A stretch of 64,000 nt of DNA from Deferribacter thermophilus (GTDB lineage: Bacteria > Chrysiogenota > Deferribacteres > Deferribacterales > Deferribacteraceae), in the NCBI RefSeq assembly GCF_049472675.1, contig NZ_JAPNXM010000002.1:124001-188000 (forward strand), read 5' to 3'. Position 1 is the first letter of the stretch, and each line of letters begins with the position of its first letter. The translations under genes and the position numbers were made by a program. Positions 17,071 to 25,795 of this stretch are shown here, piece after piece. The notes below the pieces were generated by a model. The model worked only from the letters and a program-made list of their open reading frames with translations. It ran no database searches and had not been told where the DNA came from.

Positions 17071-17377
17071 GGAAAATCAAAAGATCCGTATAAAATTAAA
17101 GTCCTTTGATAGTAGGATCATTGATAAAGCGGTTAAAGATATAGTTAATACAGCGAAAAGGACCGGCGCGAGAGTTGTCGGTCCTATCCCTTTACCAACA
17201 AGAAGAGAGATATTTACAGTAATTAGATCTCCTCATGTTAATAAAAAATCGAGGGAGCAGTTTGAATTAAGAACTCATAAAAGATTAATAGATATTTATG
17301 AGTACAATCCACAAACTATTGATGCTTTGATGAAGTTAGAGTTATCAGCAGGTGTGGATGTAGAGATAAAACTATAA
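17069..17377 (+). CDS. rpsJ: 30S ribosomal protein S10 (NusE)
   Basis: 102-residue protein of the 30S head that also acts in antitermination with NusB. KIRIKLKSFD opens the protein, and the loop RSPHVNKKSREQFE is present near residues 50-63. ATG 17069; the ribosome-binding site GAGG (17057-17060) belongs to the tuf repeat tail. First gene of the S10 block. Confidence 0.97.
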   Translation: MENQKIRIKLKSFDSRIIDKAVKDIVNTAKRTGARVVGPIPLPTRREIFTVIRSPHVNKKSREQFELRTHKRLIDIYEYNPQTIDALMKLELSAGVDVEIKL

Positions 17378-17395
17378 TAAAAGGTAGGGCAGGTT

Positions 17396-18040
17396 ATGTT
17401 GAGCGGATTATTAGGAAAAAAAATTGGGATGACTCAGGTTTTTACATCTGAGGGTTTAGTTATTCCAGTTACTGTTTTACAAGTAGGTCCTTGCGTTGTT
17501 GTGCAAAAGAAGGTTAAAGATAAGGACGGTTATAATGCCCTGCAGTTAGGCTTTGAGAAAGTAACAAAGCTTAAAAAAGTAAACAAACCAATGCTTGGTC
17601 ATTTTAAAAAACATAATGTTGAGCCTTTAAAATATTTAAAAGAAGTTAAAGTTGACAATCCTGACGAATTTAATGAAGGTCAAGAAATCACTGTTGAAAT
17701 ATTCAAAGAAGGTGATTTTGTCGATGTACAAGGAATCTCTAAAGGTAAGGGGTTCCAAGGGGTTGTCAAAAGGCATGGATTCGGTGGTGGTCCTTCATCA
17801 CACGGTTCTAAATTTCATAGAGCACCAGGATCGATTGGTATGTGTGAGTTCCCAGGCGAAACTCCAAAAGGGAGAAAGATGCCTGGTAGAATGGGTGGCG
17901 AAAAAGTTACCGTAATGGGTCTGGAAGTTGTAAAAGTTATTCCGGACAAAAATTTAGTATTAGTTAAAGGTGCTGTACCTGGACATAATAACAGTTTGGT
18001 ATTTGTTAGAAAAGCTGTAAAAGCAAGGAAGAGAGCGTAA
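17396..18040 (+). CDS. rplC: 50S ribosomal protein L3
   Basis: 214-residue early assembly protein near the peptidyl-transferase centre. It begins MLSGLLGKKIGMTQVF; the central GKGFQGVVKRHGFGGGP and GRMGGEKVTV stretches are typical. ATG 17396, with a weak AGGGCAGG-type ribosome-binding site. It lies in the order rpsJ-rplC-rplD-rplW-rplB. Confidence 0.97.
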   Translation: MLSGLLGKKIGMTQVFTSEGLVIPVTVLQVGPCVVVQKKVKDKDGYNALQLGFEKVTKLKKVNKPMLGHFKKHNVEPLKYLKEVKVDNPDEFNEGQEITVEIFKEGDFVDVQGISKGKGFQGVVKRHGFGGGPSSHGSKFHRAPGSIGMCEFPGETPKGRKMPGRMGGEKVTVMGLEVVKVIPDKNLVLVKGAVPGHNNSLVFVRKAVKARKRA

Positions 18041-18049
18041 GAGGTTGCT

Positions 18050-18679
18050 ATGGCTGTGTTAGAAGTGTTAAACCAAGAAAATAAAAAAGTAAAAGAAGTA
18101 AATGTTGAAGATAGTATATTAAATTATCCTGTTAAACCATGGTTGATGCATGAAGTAGTTGTAATGCAGTTAGCTTGTAGAAGAGCAGGTACGCATTCAA
18201 CAAAAACAAGAGGGGAAGTTAGAGGCGGTGGTAGAAAGCCTTGGAGACAAAAAGGGACAGGTAGAGCTAGAGTTGGTTCTATAAGGTCACCACTATGGGT
18301 TGGTGGTGGTACAATATTTGGACCTAAACCAAGAGATTATTCCTATAAAATGCCTAAGAAAAAAGTGAAAAATGCTCTTAAGTCAGCATTGAGAGCTAAA
18401 TTGGAAGATAATTCTTTAAAAATTATTGATAGTTTAAAGGTTGAAAATGGTAAAACAAAAGAAGCTGTAGCTATATTAAAGAATTTTGAAGCTGATAGAA
18501 AAGTATTGGTTGTTTACAATGCATTGGATGAAAAGGTTATCAGGGCATTTAGAAATATCCCTTATGTGAAATTATTAAACGTTAAAGGGCTTAATGTGTA
18601 TGATTTAATCAACGCAAGGACAATATTGATGTTAGAGGATTGCCTTCCTAGGATTACGGAGGTATTAACAAATGCTTAG
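18050..18679 (+). CDS. rplD: 50S ribosomal protein L4
   Basis: 209-residue protein with the extended loop that lines the exit tunnel (GGGRKPWRQKGTGRARVGS, near residues 61-79). In some bacteria L4 also represses the S10 operon; no S10-leader structure was seen here. ATG 18050. The stop overlaps the rplW start by 8 nt. Confidence 0.97.
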   Translation: MAVLEVLNQENKKVKEVNVEDSILNYPVKPWLMHEVVVMQLACRRAGTHSTKTRGEVRGGGRKPWRQKGTGRARVGSIRSPLWVGGGTIFGPKPRDYSYKMPKKKVKNALKSALRAKLEDNSLKIIDSLKVENGKTKEAVAILKNFEADRKVLVVYNALDEKVIRAFRNIPYVKLLNVKGLNVYDLINARTILMLEDCLPRITEVLTNA

Positions 18680-18953
18680 TATTTATGATGTAATTAAAAA
18701 ACCATTAGTTACAGAAAAGGCTATAACGCTTAAAGAAAATTTTAATCAAGTCGTGTTTGCTGTAGATAAAAGAGCTAACAAATATCAGGTTAAGGAAGCT
18801 GTTGAAAAACTGTTTAATGTAAAAGTTAAAGATGTTAGATGTATGAATTATAAAGGGAAGAAAAAAAGGTTCGGCTTAATTATGGGGCAAAGAAAAGATT
18901 GGAAAAAAGCTATCGTAGTGTTGGAAAAAGATCAAAAATTAGAGTTTGTGTAA
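18672..18953 (+). CDS. rplW: 50S ribosomal protein L23
   Basis: 93-residue protein at the tunnel exit, docking site for trigger factor and SRP. It begins MLSIYDVIKKPLVTEKA and carries the GKKKRFG loop near residues 63-69. ATG 18672 with TACGGAGG upstream inside rplD, so translation is coupled. Confidence 0.97.
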   Translation: MLSIYDVIKKPLVTEKAITLKENFNQVVFAVDKRANKYQVKEAVEKLFNVKVKDVRCMNYKGKKKRFGLIMGQRKDWKKAIVVLEKDQKLEFV

Positions 18954-18965
18954 GAGAGGCTGATA

Positions 18966-19790
18966 ATGGGAATTAAGACATATAAACCAACATCACCTGG
19001 TTTAAGATTTAGGACTGGTTCTGATTTTAGTGAAATAACTAAGACAGAACCAGAAAAGTCACTTGTTGTATCATTAAAGAAAAAATCTGGAAGAAATAAT
19101 TATGGTCGTATAACAGTAAGGCATAAAGGTGGTGGACATAAAAGATTATATAGAATAATCGATTTTAAAAGGGATAAAGATGGTATCCCTGCTACTGTTA
19201 AGTCTATAGAGTATGACCCTAATAGGAGTGCAAGAATTGCACTGCTTGCTTATGCTGATGGTGAAAAAAGATATATTATTGCACCGATAGGGATAAAAGT
19301 TGGTGATAATTTGTTAAGTGGAGAAGGTGCTGATATTAGGCCAGGTAATGCTTTAAAATTAAAAGATATCCCTGTGGGTACTGTTATACATAATGTTGAG
19401 ATGAGGCCAGGTAAAGGTGGGCAGCTTGCAAGATCTGCTGGTACTTATGCTCAATTATTATCAAAAGAAGGTAAATACTGCCATGTTAGATTACCATCTG
19501 GAGAGATTAGGTTGATACTTGCTGAATGCAAAGCTACAATTGGTCAAGTATCAAATCCTGATCATGAGAATATTAAGATTGGAAAAGCTGGTAGAAGTAG
19601 ATGGTTAGGAATTAGACCTACTGTAAGAGGTACTGCTATGAACCCAATTGATCACCCTCACGGTGGTGGTGAAGGTAGGTCTAAAGGTGGTAGACATCCA
19701 GTTACTCCATGGGGTAAACCAACAAAAGGTTACAAAACTCGTAAGAAAAATAAACCTTCGGATAAATATATTATATCCAGGCGTAAATAA
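18966..19790 (+). CDS. rplB: 50S ribosomal protein L2
   Basis: 274-residue core large-subunit protein required for subunit joining and peptidyl transfer. MGIKTYKPTSPGLRF opens it, and the near-universal MNPIDHPHGGGEGRSKGGR is near residues 219-237. ATG 18966 with AGAGAGG upstream. rpsS follows after 11 nt. Confidence 0.98.
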   Translation: MGIKTYKPTSPGLRFRTGSDFSEITKTEPEKSLVVSLKKKSGRNNYGRITVRHKGGGHKRLYRIIDFKRDKDGIPATVKSIEYDPNRSARIALLAYADGEKRYIIAPIGIKVGDNLLSGEGADIRPGNALKLKDIPVGTVIHNVEMRPGKGGQLARSAGTYAQLLSKEGKYCHVRLPSGEIRLILAECKATIGQVSNPDHENIKIGKAGRSRWLGIRPTVRGTAMNPIDHPHGGGEGRSKGGRHPVTPWGKPTKGYKTRKKNKPSDKYIISRRK

Positions 19791-19801
19791 AGGAGGAAAG
19801 A

Positions 19802-20083
19802 GTGCCTAGGTCATCAAAAAAAGGACCATTTGTTGATAAGCATTTGTTGAAAAAGGTGTTGGCAGCAAAGGAATCAGGGGATAAAAAAGTAATTAAGACC
19901 TGGTCTAGAAGAAGTACAATTATCCCTGAGATGGTTGGGTTAACATTTGCTGTTCACAATGGAAGAAAATTTGTTCCTGTATATGTAACAGAAAATATGG
20001 TTGGACATAAATTAGGCGAGTTCTCATTTACCAGGACATTTAAAGGCCATAAAAAAGATGATAAAAAAGTTAAAGGCAGATAG
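19802..20083 (+). CDS. rpsS: 30S ribosomal protein S19
   Basis: 93-residue 30S head protein beginning MPRSSKKGPFVDKHLLKKV; the motif GHKLGEFSFTRTFKGH is near residues 68-83. GTG start at 19802 with AAAGGAGGAAA upstream, a strong ribosome-binding site. Confidence 0.97.
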   Translation: MPRSSKKGPFVDKHLLKKVLAAKESGDKKVIKTWSRRSTIIPEMVGLTFAVHNGRKFVPVYVTENMVGHKLGEFSFTRTFKGHKKDDKKVKGR

Positions 20084-20094
20084 AGAGGAATCCT

Positions 20095-20427
20095 ATGGTT
20101 GCAAAGGCAGTTGGTAAGTATTTTAGGATATCACCAAGAAAAGCAAGAGCAGTGGCTGATTTAGTAAGAGGCAAAAATGTCGAAGAAGCAATGGCCATTT
20201 TAAAATTTACAAATAAAAAAGCTGCTGGGATGATAGCGAAAGTGTTGAAATCAGCAATGGCGAATGCTGAAGAAAATCATGGTGTAAAAGATGTTTCTAA
20301 GCTTTACATTAAAGAGATCAGAGTTGATGGTGGTCCTACATGGAAGAGATACATGCCAAGAGCATACGGTAGAGCTACATTAATTAGAAAAAGGACCAGC
20401 CATATTACAATTGTTCTGGCTGAATAG
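20095..20427 (+). CDS. rplV: 50S ribosomal protein L22
   Basis: 110-residue exit-tunnel protein. RISPRKARAVADLVRGK near residues 12-28 and the tunnel hairpin region GPTWKRYMPRAYGRAT near 80-95 are typical. ATG 20095 with GAGAGGA upstream. Confidence 0.97.
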   Translation: MVAKAVGKYFRISPRKARAVADLVRGKNVEEAMAILKFTNKKAAGMIAKVLKSAMANAEENHGVKDVSKLYIKEIRVDGGPTWKRYMPRAYGRATLIRKRTSHITIVLAE

Positions 20428-20440
20428 TTGGAGGTGAATA

Positions 20441-21115
20441 GTGGGTCAGAAGGTTCATCCTATCGGTTTTAGATTAGGTATTAATAAAGATTGGAAGTCG
20501 GTATGGTTTTTTGGGAAAAAAGAATATCGAGAAAAATTAATGGAAGATCTTAAAATTAGAGATTTTCTAAAAAAGAGATTAAAGCAGGCTGGTCTATCAA
20601 ATATACAAATAGAAAGAATGGGTTCAAAAGTTAGGATAATTTTAAATACAAGTAGACCAGGTATAGTGATAGGTAAAAAAGGTGCAGAGATTGAAAATTT
20701 AAAAAATGAATTAAAGAAATTAACAGATAATGATGTGATATTAGTTATCAGGGAGGTAAAAAAACCTGAAATAGATGCTCAATTAGTAGCTGAAAATGTT
20801 GCTATGCAAATTGAGCGAAGAGTAGCATTTAGAAGGGCAATGAAAAGGGCAGTTTTACAAGCATTAAAAGGCGGTGCTCAAGGGATTAAAATCGCTTGTT
20901 CTGGTAGGTTGGCTGGTGCTGAAATGGCAAGAACAGAGTGGTATATAAAAGGTAGAGTGCCATTGCAGACTTTAAGAGCTGATATAGATTATGGTTTTGC
21001 TGAGGCACAAACTACTTACGGAATTATTGGTGTAAAAGTTTGGATATTTAAAGGTGAAGTAATTGAAGATAAAGATAAAATTGCTGCAGGAGTAGATAGC
21101 GATGTTAATGCCTAA
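20441..21115 (+). CDS. rpsC: 30S ribosomal protein S3
   Basis: 224-residue protein at the mRNA entry channel. GQKVHPIGFRLGI at the N-terminus; a KH-type RNA-binding motif VIGKKGAEIENLK is near residues 76-88. GTG start at 20441 with TGGAGG upstream. Its end overlaps rplP by 14 nt. Confidence 0.97.
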   Translation: MGQKVHPIGFRLGINKDWKSVWFFGKKEYREKLMEDLKIRDFLKKRLKQAGLSNIQIERMGSKVRIILNTSRPGIVIGKKGAEIENLKNELKKLTDNDVILVIREVKKPEIDAQLVAENVAMQIERRVAFRRAMKRAVLQALKGGAQGIKIACSGRLAGAEMARTEWYIKGRVPLQTLRADIDYGFAEAQTTYGIIGVKVWIFKGEVIEDKDKIAAGVDSDVNA

Positions 21116-21530
21116 AAGATTAAAATATAGAAAAGTATTTAAAGGCAGAATTAAAGGGAAAGCTTCAAAAGGAAATAAAATTGAATTTGGAGAATATGGT
21201 TTACAAGCAATGTCAAAAGGGAAAATTACTAGTAGGCAGATCGAAGCTGCTAGGATTGCAATTACAAGGTATGTTCGTAGAGGTGGTAAATTAATAATTA
21301 GAATATTCCCTCATAAGCCTGTTACAAAAAAGCCTGCTGAAACAAGAATGGGTAAAGGTAAAGGTGCAGTAGAATATTATGTAGCTCCTGTAAAAGAAGG
21401 AACTATGCTATATGAGATTTCAGGAGTAACTGAGGCTCAAGCTCGTGAAGCTTTCAGACTCGCTTCTCACAAATTACCTGTTAAATGTCGTTTTGTAAAA
21501 AAATCTGACTTTGAGAAGGAGGAAAAATAA
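21102..21530 (+). CDS. rplP: 50S ribosomal protein L16
   Basis: 142-residue protein next to the A-site tRNA. The N-terminus MLMPKRLKYRK is the family form, favouring ATG 21102 over ATG 21108. The motif MGKGKGAVEYYVAPVK near residues 82-97 is conserved. The stop TAA shares a base with the rpmC start. Confidence 0.97.
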   Translation: MLMPKRLKYRKVFKGRIKGKASKGNKIEFGEYGLQAMSKGKITSRQIEAARIAITRYVRRGGKLIIRIFPHKPVTKKPAETRMGKGKGAVEYYVAPVKEGTMLYEISGVTEAQAREAFRLASHKLPVKCRFVKKSDFEKEEK

Positions 21531-21736
21531 TGAAGGCTTCAGAATTAAGAAAGCTCAGTATAGATGAGCTTAAAAAGAAAGAGCTTGAGCTCAAGGAAAA
21601 TTTGTTCAGGTTAAGATTTAAATTGGCTACTGGGGATTTAGAAAATACTGCACAAATTAGAGAAGTTAGAAGAGATATAGCTAGAATTAAAACCATTTTA
21701 AGAGAATATGAGTTAGAGGGGCAAAATGGAAAGTAA
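21530..21736 (+). CDS. rpmC: 50S ribosomal protein L29
   Basis: 68-residue two-helix protein near the tunnel exit, starting MKASELRKLSIDELKKKE. ATG 21530 overlaps the rplP stop by one base, with GAAGGAGG upstream inside rplP. It overlaps rpsQ by 11 nt. Confidence 0.96.
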   Translation: MKASELRKLSIDELKKKELELKENLFRLRFKLATGDLENTAQIREVRRDIARIKTILREYELEGQNGK

Positions 21737-21995
21737 AATAAGAAGAAAAATTAGAAGGGGTGTAGTTGTTAGTGATAGGATGGATAAGTCGGTTGTAGTG
21801 AAAGTAGAAACATTAAAATTACACCCTAAGTATCATAAGTTTATTAAGAGAAGTAAAAAATTTATGGCCCATGATGAAAATAATGAATGTAGAATTGGGG
21901 ATGTTGTTGAAATTATAGAAACAAGGCCACTTAGTAAACGTAAAAGGTGGCGTGTAAGTAAAATTGTAGAAAGACCAGCAAGTTTAAATGATTAG
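21726..21995 (+). CDS. rpsQ: 30S ribosomal protein S17
   Basis: 89-residue primary 16S rRNA-binding protein. It has VVSDRMDKSVVVKVE near residues 13-27 and the conserved ETRPLSKRKRW near 65-75. ATG 21726 inside the end of rpmC, with GAGGGGC upstream, so translation is coupled. Confidence 0.97.
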   Translation: MESKIRRKIRRGVVVSDRMDKSVVVKVETLKLHPKYHKFIKRSKKFMAHDENNECRIGDVVEIIETRPLSKRKRWRVSKIVERPASLND

Positions 21996-22005
21996 GGAGT
22001 AGCAT

Positions 22006-22374
22006 ATGATTCAGATGCAGACAAGATTAAAAGTAGCAGATAATTCAGGTGCGAAAGAGATAATGTGTATAAAAGTTCTTGGTGGATCAAAGAAAAAATA
22101 TGCTACTGTTGGAGATGTTATTGTAGCTAGTGTAAAATCCACAATACCTGATAGTAATATTAAAAAAGGCTCTGTAGTTAAAGCTGTTGTAGTTAGAACT
22201 ACAAAAGAGAGAAGACGCCCTGATGGTACTTATATAAAATTCGATGAAAATGCAGCTGTACTTTTAAATAAAAACCTTGAGCCTATTGGTACAAGGGTTT
22301 TTGGGCCAGTAGCAAGGGAACTTAGAGCAAAAGGTTTCCTTAAGATAGTTTCAATGGCACCTGAAGTTCTGTAG
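22006..22374 (+). CDS. rplN: 50S ribosomal protein L14
   Basis: 122-residue protein at the subunit interface, beginning MIQMQTRLKVADNSGAKE and ending with the family-typical FLKIVSMAPEVL. ATG 22006 with AGGGAG upstream. First gene of the spc block. Confidence 0.98.
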   Translation: MIQMQTRLKVADNSGAKEIMCIKVLGGSKKKYATVGDVIVASVKSTIPDSNIKKGSVVKAVVVRTTKERRRPDGTYIKFDENAAVLLNKNLEPIGTRVFGPVARELRAKGFLKIVSMAPEVL

Positions 22375-22385
22375 GAGGAAACTAA

Positions 22386-22715
22386 ATGGCTGTTAAGTAT
22401 AAGATAAAAAAAGATGATGAAGTTGTGGTTATAACTGGTAAAGATAAAGGTAAAAGAGGGAAAATATTAAAGGTTGATAGAAAAAAAGGGAAAGTTATAG
22501 TTGAAAATGTTAATGTAGTAAAAAGACATATGAAACCAAACCCTCTTAACCCTGATGGTGGAATTATAGAAAAAGAGATGCCAATAGATATATCAAATGT
22601 TATGTTTTTATGTAAAAAATGTGATAAGGGTGTAAGGTTAGGTTACAAGGTTTTAGAAGATGGTAAAAAACAGAGGTTTTGTAAAAGCTGTGGTGAAGTT
22701 GTAGATAAAGATTAG
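22386..22715 (+). CDS. rplX: 50S ribosomal protein L24
   Basis: 109-residue assembly initiator. An N-terminal KOW motif (VVITGKDKGKRGKIL, near residues 13-27) is followed by two CxxC pairs (CKKC and CKSCG) in the C-terminal third, forming a probable zinc ribbon seen in many bacterial L24 proteins. ATG 22386 with AGGAGG upstream. Confidence 0.97.
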   Translation: MAVKYKIKKDDEVVVITGKDKGKRGKILKVDRKKGKVIVENVNVVKRHMKPNPLNPDGGIIEKEMPIDISNVMFLCKKCDKGVRLGYKVLEDGKKQRFCKSCGEVVDKD

Positions 22716-22727
22716 TGGAGTGGTAAT

Positions 22728-23267
22728 ATGAGCGTGCTTTTAGAAAAGTATAAAAAGGAAGTTATCCCTTATTTGATGGAAAAGTTTGGTTATAAAAATA
22801 TTATGCAAGTCCCCAAAATTGAAAAAGTAGTTTTAAACATGGGTGTTGGGGAAGCTATTAGTAATCCAAAAGTATTAGAGAATGCTGTAAATGATATGAT
22901 GCTAATAGCTGGTCAAAAACCTGTTATTACTAGGGCTAAAAAATCTATTGCAGGTTTTAAATTAAGAGAAGGTATGCCTATCGGTTGTAAAGTAACTTTA
23001 AGAGGTGTAAGAGCTTACGATTTTCTTTATAGACTTTTTAATATTGCACTTGCAAGGGTTAGAGATTTTAGAGGCGTTAATCCAAAGTCATTTGATGGTA
23101 GAGGAAATTATGCTCTTGGTTTAAAGGAGCAAATTGTATTTCCTGAAATAGATTATGACAAAATAGATAAAATTCGCGGTATGGATATTATTATAACAAC
23201 CACTGCAAAAACTGATGAAGAAGCAAGAGAACTTTTAAGAGCTTTAGGAATGCCTTTTGCAGAATAG
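22728..23267 (+). CDS. rplE: 50S ribosomal protein L5
   Basis: 179-residue 5S rRNA-binding protein of the central protuberance. KVVLNMGVGEA near residues 33-43 and RGNYALGLKEQIVFPEI near 124-140 are characteristic. ATG 22728 with GTGGAG upstream. Confidence 0.97.
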   Translation: MSVLLEKYKKEVIPYLMEKFGYKNIMQVPKIEKVVLNMGVGEAISNPKVLENAVNDMMLIAGQKPVITRAKKSIAGFKLREGMPIGCKVTLRGVRAYDFLYRLFNIALARVRDFRGVNPKSFDGRGNYALGLKEQIVFPEIDYDKIDKIRGMDIIITTTAKTDEEARELLRALGMPFAE

Positions 23268-23282
23268 TGAGGAGGATGGATA

Positions 23283-23468
23283 GTGGCTACAAAAGCAAAA
23301 TATTATAGTGCATTTAAAAAGAAGAAATTTAAAGTTAGAGAGTATAATAGATGCCCAATTTGTGGCAGACCAAGGGCTTTTATAAGAAGATTTAATATGT
23401 GTAGAATTTGCTTTAGAAAATTAGCATCTGAGGGTTTAATCCCTGGTGTAAGAAAAGCAAGTTGGTAG
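23283..23468 (+). CDS. rpsN: 30S ribosomal protein S14, zinc-binding type Z
   Basis: 61-residue short S14. Two Cys pairs (CPIC and CRIC, near residues 24-43) define the zinc-binding type Z form, rather than the longer Cys-free form. GTG start at 23283 with GAGGAGG upstream. It is followed by a 34-nt gap with no recognisable element, then rpsH. Confidence 0.97.
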   Translation: MATKAKYYSAFKKKKFKVREYNRCPICGRPRAFIRRFNMCRICFRKLASEGLIPGVRKASW

Positions 23469-23502
23469 CACATAGGATATCGATTACAAAAGGAGAGAGA
23501 AT

Positions 23503-23901
23503 ATGGTAATGACTGATCCTATTTCTGATATGTTATCAAGAATCAGAAATGCAACTATGGTAAAAAAAGAAGAAGTAGTTATACCTCATTCAAAATTAAA
23601 AGAGGCTATTGTTAATATTTTGAAAGAAGAGGGGTATATTAAAAATTATCGTGTTTTAACAGAGGGTACTAAGAAGAATATTTTAGTCTACTTAAAGTAT
23701 GATGCTAATGGTGAGTCTGTAATAAGGGGCTTAAAAAGGGTTAGTACCCCTGGTAGAAGAGTTTATGTAAAATCTAAAAACTTAAAACCTGTTTTAGGTG
23801 GTTTGGGAACAGGTATAGTTTCTACTTCCCAGGGTATAAAAACTGTGAAGCAATGTATTAAAGAAAAAATTGGCGGCGAATATATATGCCAGGTATGGTA
23901 G
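23503..23901 (+). CDS. rpsH: 30S ribosomal protein S8
   Basis: 132-residue 16S rRNA-binding protein and, in E. coli, repressor of the spc operon. MTDPISDMLSRIRNA near the N-terminus; STSQGIKT and GGEYICQVW at the end. Spacing from AGGAGAG favours ATG 23503 over ATG 23509. Confidence 0.96.
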   Translation: MVMTDPISDMLSRIRNATMVKKEEVVIPHSKLKEAIVNILKEEGYIKNYRVLTEGTKKNILVYLKYDANGESVIRGLKRVSTPGRRVYVKSKNLKPVLGGLGTGIVSTSQGIKTVKQCIKEKIGGEYICQVW

Positions 23902-23910
23902 GAGAGGGAA

Positions 23911-24447
23911 ATGTCAAGGATAGGTAAAAAACCAATAAACATACCAAGCGGTGTTAAGATTAATTTAGATAAAGATAAAATTGTTGTTGAAGGGCCTAAA
24001 GGGAAGTTAGAACAAAAGCTGCATCCGAATATAAAAATTGAAATATCTGATAATGAGATCCTAGTTAAAAGAGTAGATGATACAAAACTATCAAGATCTC
24101 TACATGGCTTGTATAGAAGCCTAATAAATAATATGGTTGAAGGTGTTACAAAAGGGTTTGAGAAAAGATTGGAGATAGTGGGTGTTGGATATAGAGCTGC
24201 GTTGAAAGGGAAAGCTTTAGATCTATCTCTTGGTTTTTCTCACCCTGTAGTTATAGAACCACCTGAGGGTATCGAATTTGTTGTTGAGAATCCACAAAAA
24301 ATAGTAGTTAAAGGTATTGATAAACAATTAGTTGGTCAGGTTGCTGCTAACATAAGAAGTATTAGAAAGCCAGAGCCATACAAAGGTAAGGGTATAAGAT
24401 ACGAAGGTGAATATATCCTAAGAAAAGCTGGAAAATCAGCTAAATAA
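23911..24447 (+). CDS. rplF: 50S ribosomal protein L6
   Basis: 178-residue protein near the sarcin-ricin loop, made of two similar domains. It begins MSRIGKKPINIPSGVK and carries IRKPEPYKGKGIRYEGE near residues 151-167. ATG 23911 with GGAGAGGG upstream. Confidence 0.97.
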   Translation: MSRIGKKPINIPSGVKINLDKDKIVVEGPKGKLEQKLHPNIKIEISDNEILVKRVDDTKLSRSLHGLYRSLINNMVEGVTKGFEKRLEIVGVGYRAALKGKALDLSLGFSHPVVIEPPEGIEFVVENPQKIVVKGIDKQLVGQVAANIRSIRKPEPYKGKGIRYEGEYILRKAGKSAK

Positions 24448-24458
24448 GGGGTGTTAAG

Positions 24459-24824
24459 GTGGCAAGATTGAGTAGAAATGATGCAAGAATAAAAAGACAT
24501 AAAAGAATTAGAAAGAAGGTTTTTGGTACTCCTGAAAGACCAAGAATGTGTGTATTTAAAAGTAATAGATATATTTATGTTCAGGTTATTGATGATACTA
24601 CAGGAAATACTTTAGTCGCAGCAAGTTCATTAGAACCTGAATTAAAGTCAAAGTTTATGGGTAGAATAAATTTAGAATCAGCAAAAGAGGTTGGGAAACT
24701 TGTTGCTGAAAGAGCGTTAGCTAAAGGGATTAAAAAAGTTGTATTTGATAGAGGTGGATATATTTACCATGGTAGAGTTAAAGTTTTAGCAGAAGCTGCA
24801 AAAGAAGCAGGGCTTGAATTTTAA
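24459..24824 (+). CDS. rplR: 50S ribosomal protein L18
   Basis: 121-residue 5S rRNA-binding protein of the central protuberance. RPRMCVFKSNRYIYVQVID near residues 27-45 and FDRGGYIYHGRVKVLAEAA near 94-112 are typical. GTG start at 24459 with AAGGGG upstream. Confidence 0.97.
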   Translation: MARLSRNDARIKRHKRIRKKVFGTPERPRMCVFKSNRYIYVQVIDDTTGNTLVAASSLEPELKSKFMGRINLESAKEVGKLVAERALAKGIKKVVFDRGGYIYHGRVKVLAEAAKEAGLEF

Positions 24825-24842
24825 TAGGAGGAAAGGCAGGCT

Positions 24843-25328
24843 ATGAATGAAAAACAGTTAGTTGATAAAGTAGTACATATAGGAAGAGTAACAAAAGTTG
24901 TAAAAGGTGGTAGAATATTTAGGTTTACAGCAACTGTAATTGTTGGTGATTATAATGGTAGAGTTGGGATTGGACATGCAAAAGCTAGAGAAGTGCCTGA
25001 TGCTATTAGAAAAGCCTTAGAAGCAGCTAAGAAAAATATAGTTGAAGTACCAGTGGTTAAAGGTACAATTCCTCACGAAGTTGTAGGGAAATTTGGAGCA
25101 TCAGAGATAATTATAAAACCAGCTGCACCTGGTACTGGTATAATTGCAGGTGGTGTTACTCGTGCTCTATTTGAGTTAGCTGGTGTTCAAAATATACTTG
25201 CAAAATCTATAAGAAGTAGAAACCCTTTAAATATGCTATATGCAGTTATGGATGGATTTAAAAAGATGAGGACACTAGAACAAGTAGCTCAGCTGAGAGG
25301 TAAAACAATAAAAGAAATAATCAGTTAA
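24843..25328 (+). CDS. rpsE: 30S ribosomal protein S5
   Basis: 161-residue protein of the mRNA channel and decoding fidelity region. It has the GGRIFRFTA double-stranded-RNA-binding region near residues 22-30 and IIKPAAPGTGIIAGG near 89-103. ATG 24843 with GGAGGAAAGG upstream. In most bacteria rpmD follows; here rplO starts after 11 nt, leaving no room for it. Confidence 0.97.
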   Translation: MNEKQLVDKVVHIGRVTKVVKGGRIFRFTATVIVGDYNGRVGIGHAKAREVPDAIRKALEAAKKNIVEVPVVKGTIPHEVVGKFGASEIIIKPAAPGTGIIAGGVTRALFELAGVQNILAKSIRSRNPLNMLYAVMDGFKKMRTLEQVAQLRGKTIKEIIS

Positions 25329-25339
25329 GGGGTGAATAT

Positions 25340-25789
25340 ATGGAATTGCATGATTTGAGACCTGCAAGGGGATCAAAAAAAGATAAAAAGAGAGTTGGTA
25401 GAGGTACAGGTAGCGGTTTGGGTACTACCGCAGGTAAAGGTACTAAAGGCCAGAAAGCAAGATCTGGCGGTGGAGTAAGGCCAGGATTTGAAGGTGGCCA
25501 AATGCCATTGTACAGAAGATTACCAAAAAGAGGTTTTTCAAATAAAAAATTTGCTACTGTTTATGAAATTGTGAATTTGAATCAGCTTGAGATGAAATTT
25601 AATGATGGTGATGTAGTTAATGCAGAATCATTAAAATCAAAAGGGTTGATTAAAGGGAATAAAGATGGCGTTAAAATTTTAGGTAATGGTGAATTGACTA
25701 AGAAACTAATATTAGAAGTAAATAAAATTTCTGCTTCTGCTGCAGAAAAGGTTAAGAAGGTTGGTGGAGAGATAAAAATTCTGGAGTAA
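25340..25789 (+). CDS. rplO: 50S ribosomal protein L15
   Basis: 149-residue late-assembly protein. The basic Gly-rich N-terminus (GRGTGSGLGTTAGKGTKGQK, near residues 21-40) and GFEGGQMPLYRRLPKRGF near 49-66 are typical. ATG 25340 with AAGGGGTG upstream. secY starts 6 nt after the stop. Confidence 0.97.
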   Translation: MELHDLRPARGSKKDKKRVGRGTGSGLGTTAGKGTKGQKARSGGGVRPGFEGGQMPLYRRLPKRGFSNKKFATVYEIVNLNQLEMKFNDGDVVNAESLKSKGLIKGNKDGVKILGNGELTKKLILEVNKISASAAEKVKKVGGEIKILE

Positions 25790-25795
25790 TCTATA

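Noticed and set aside
17652..17915. Second + strand frame inside rplC
   Set aside because: Out-of-frame shadow of L3 with no conserved features.
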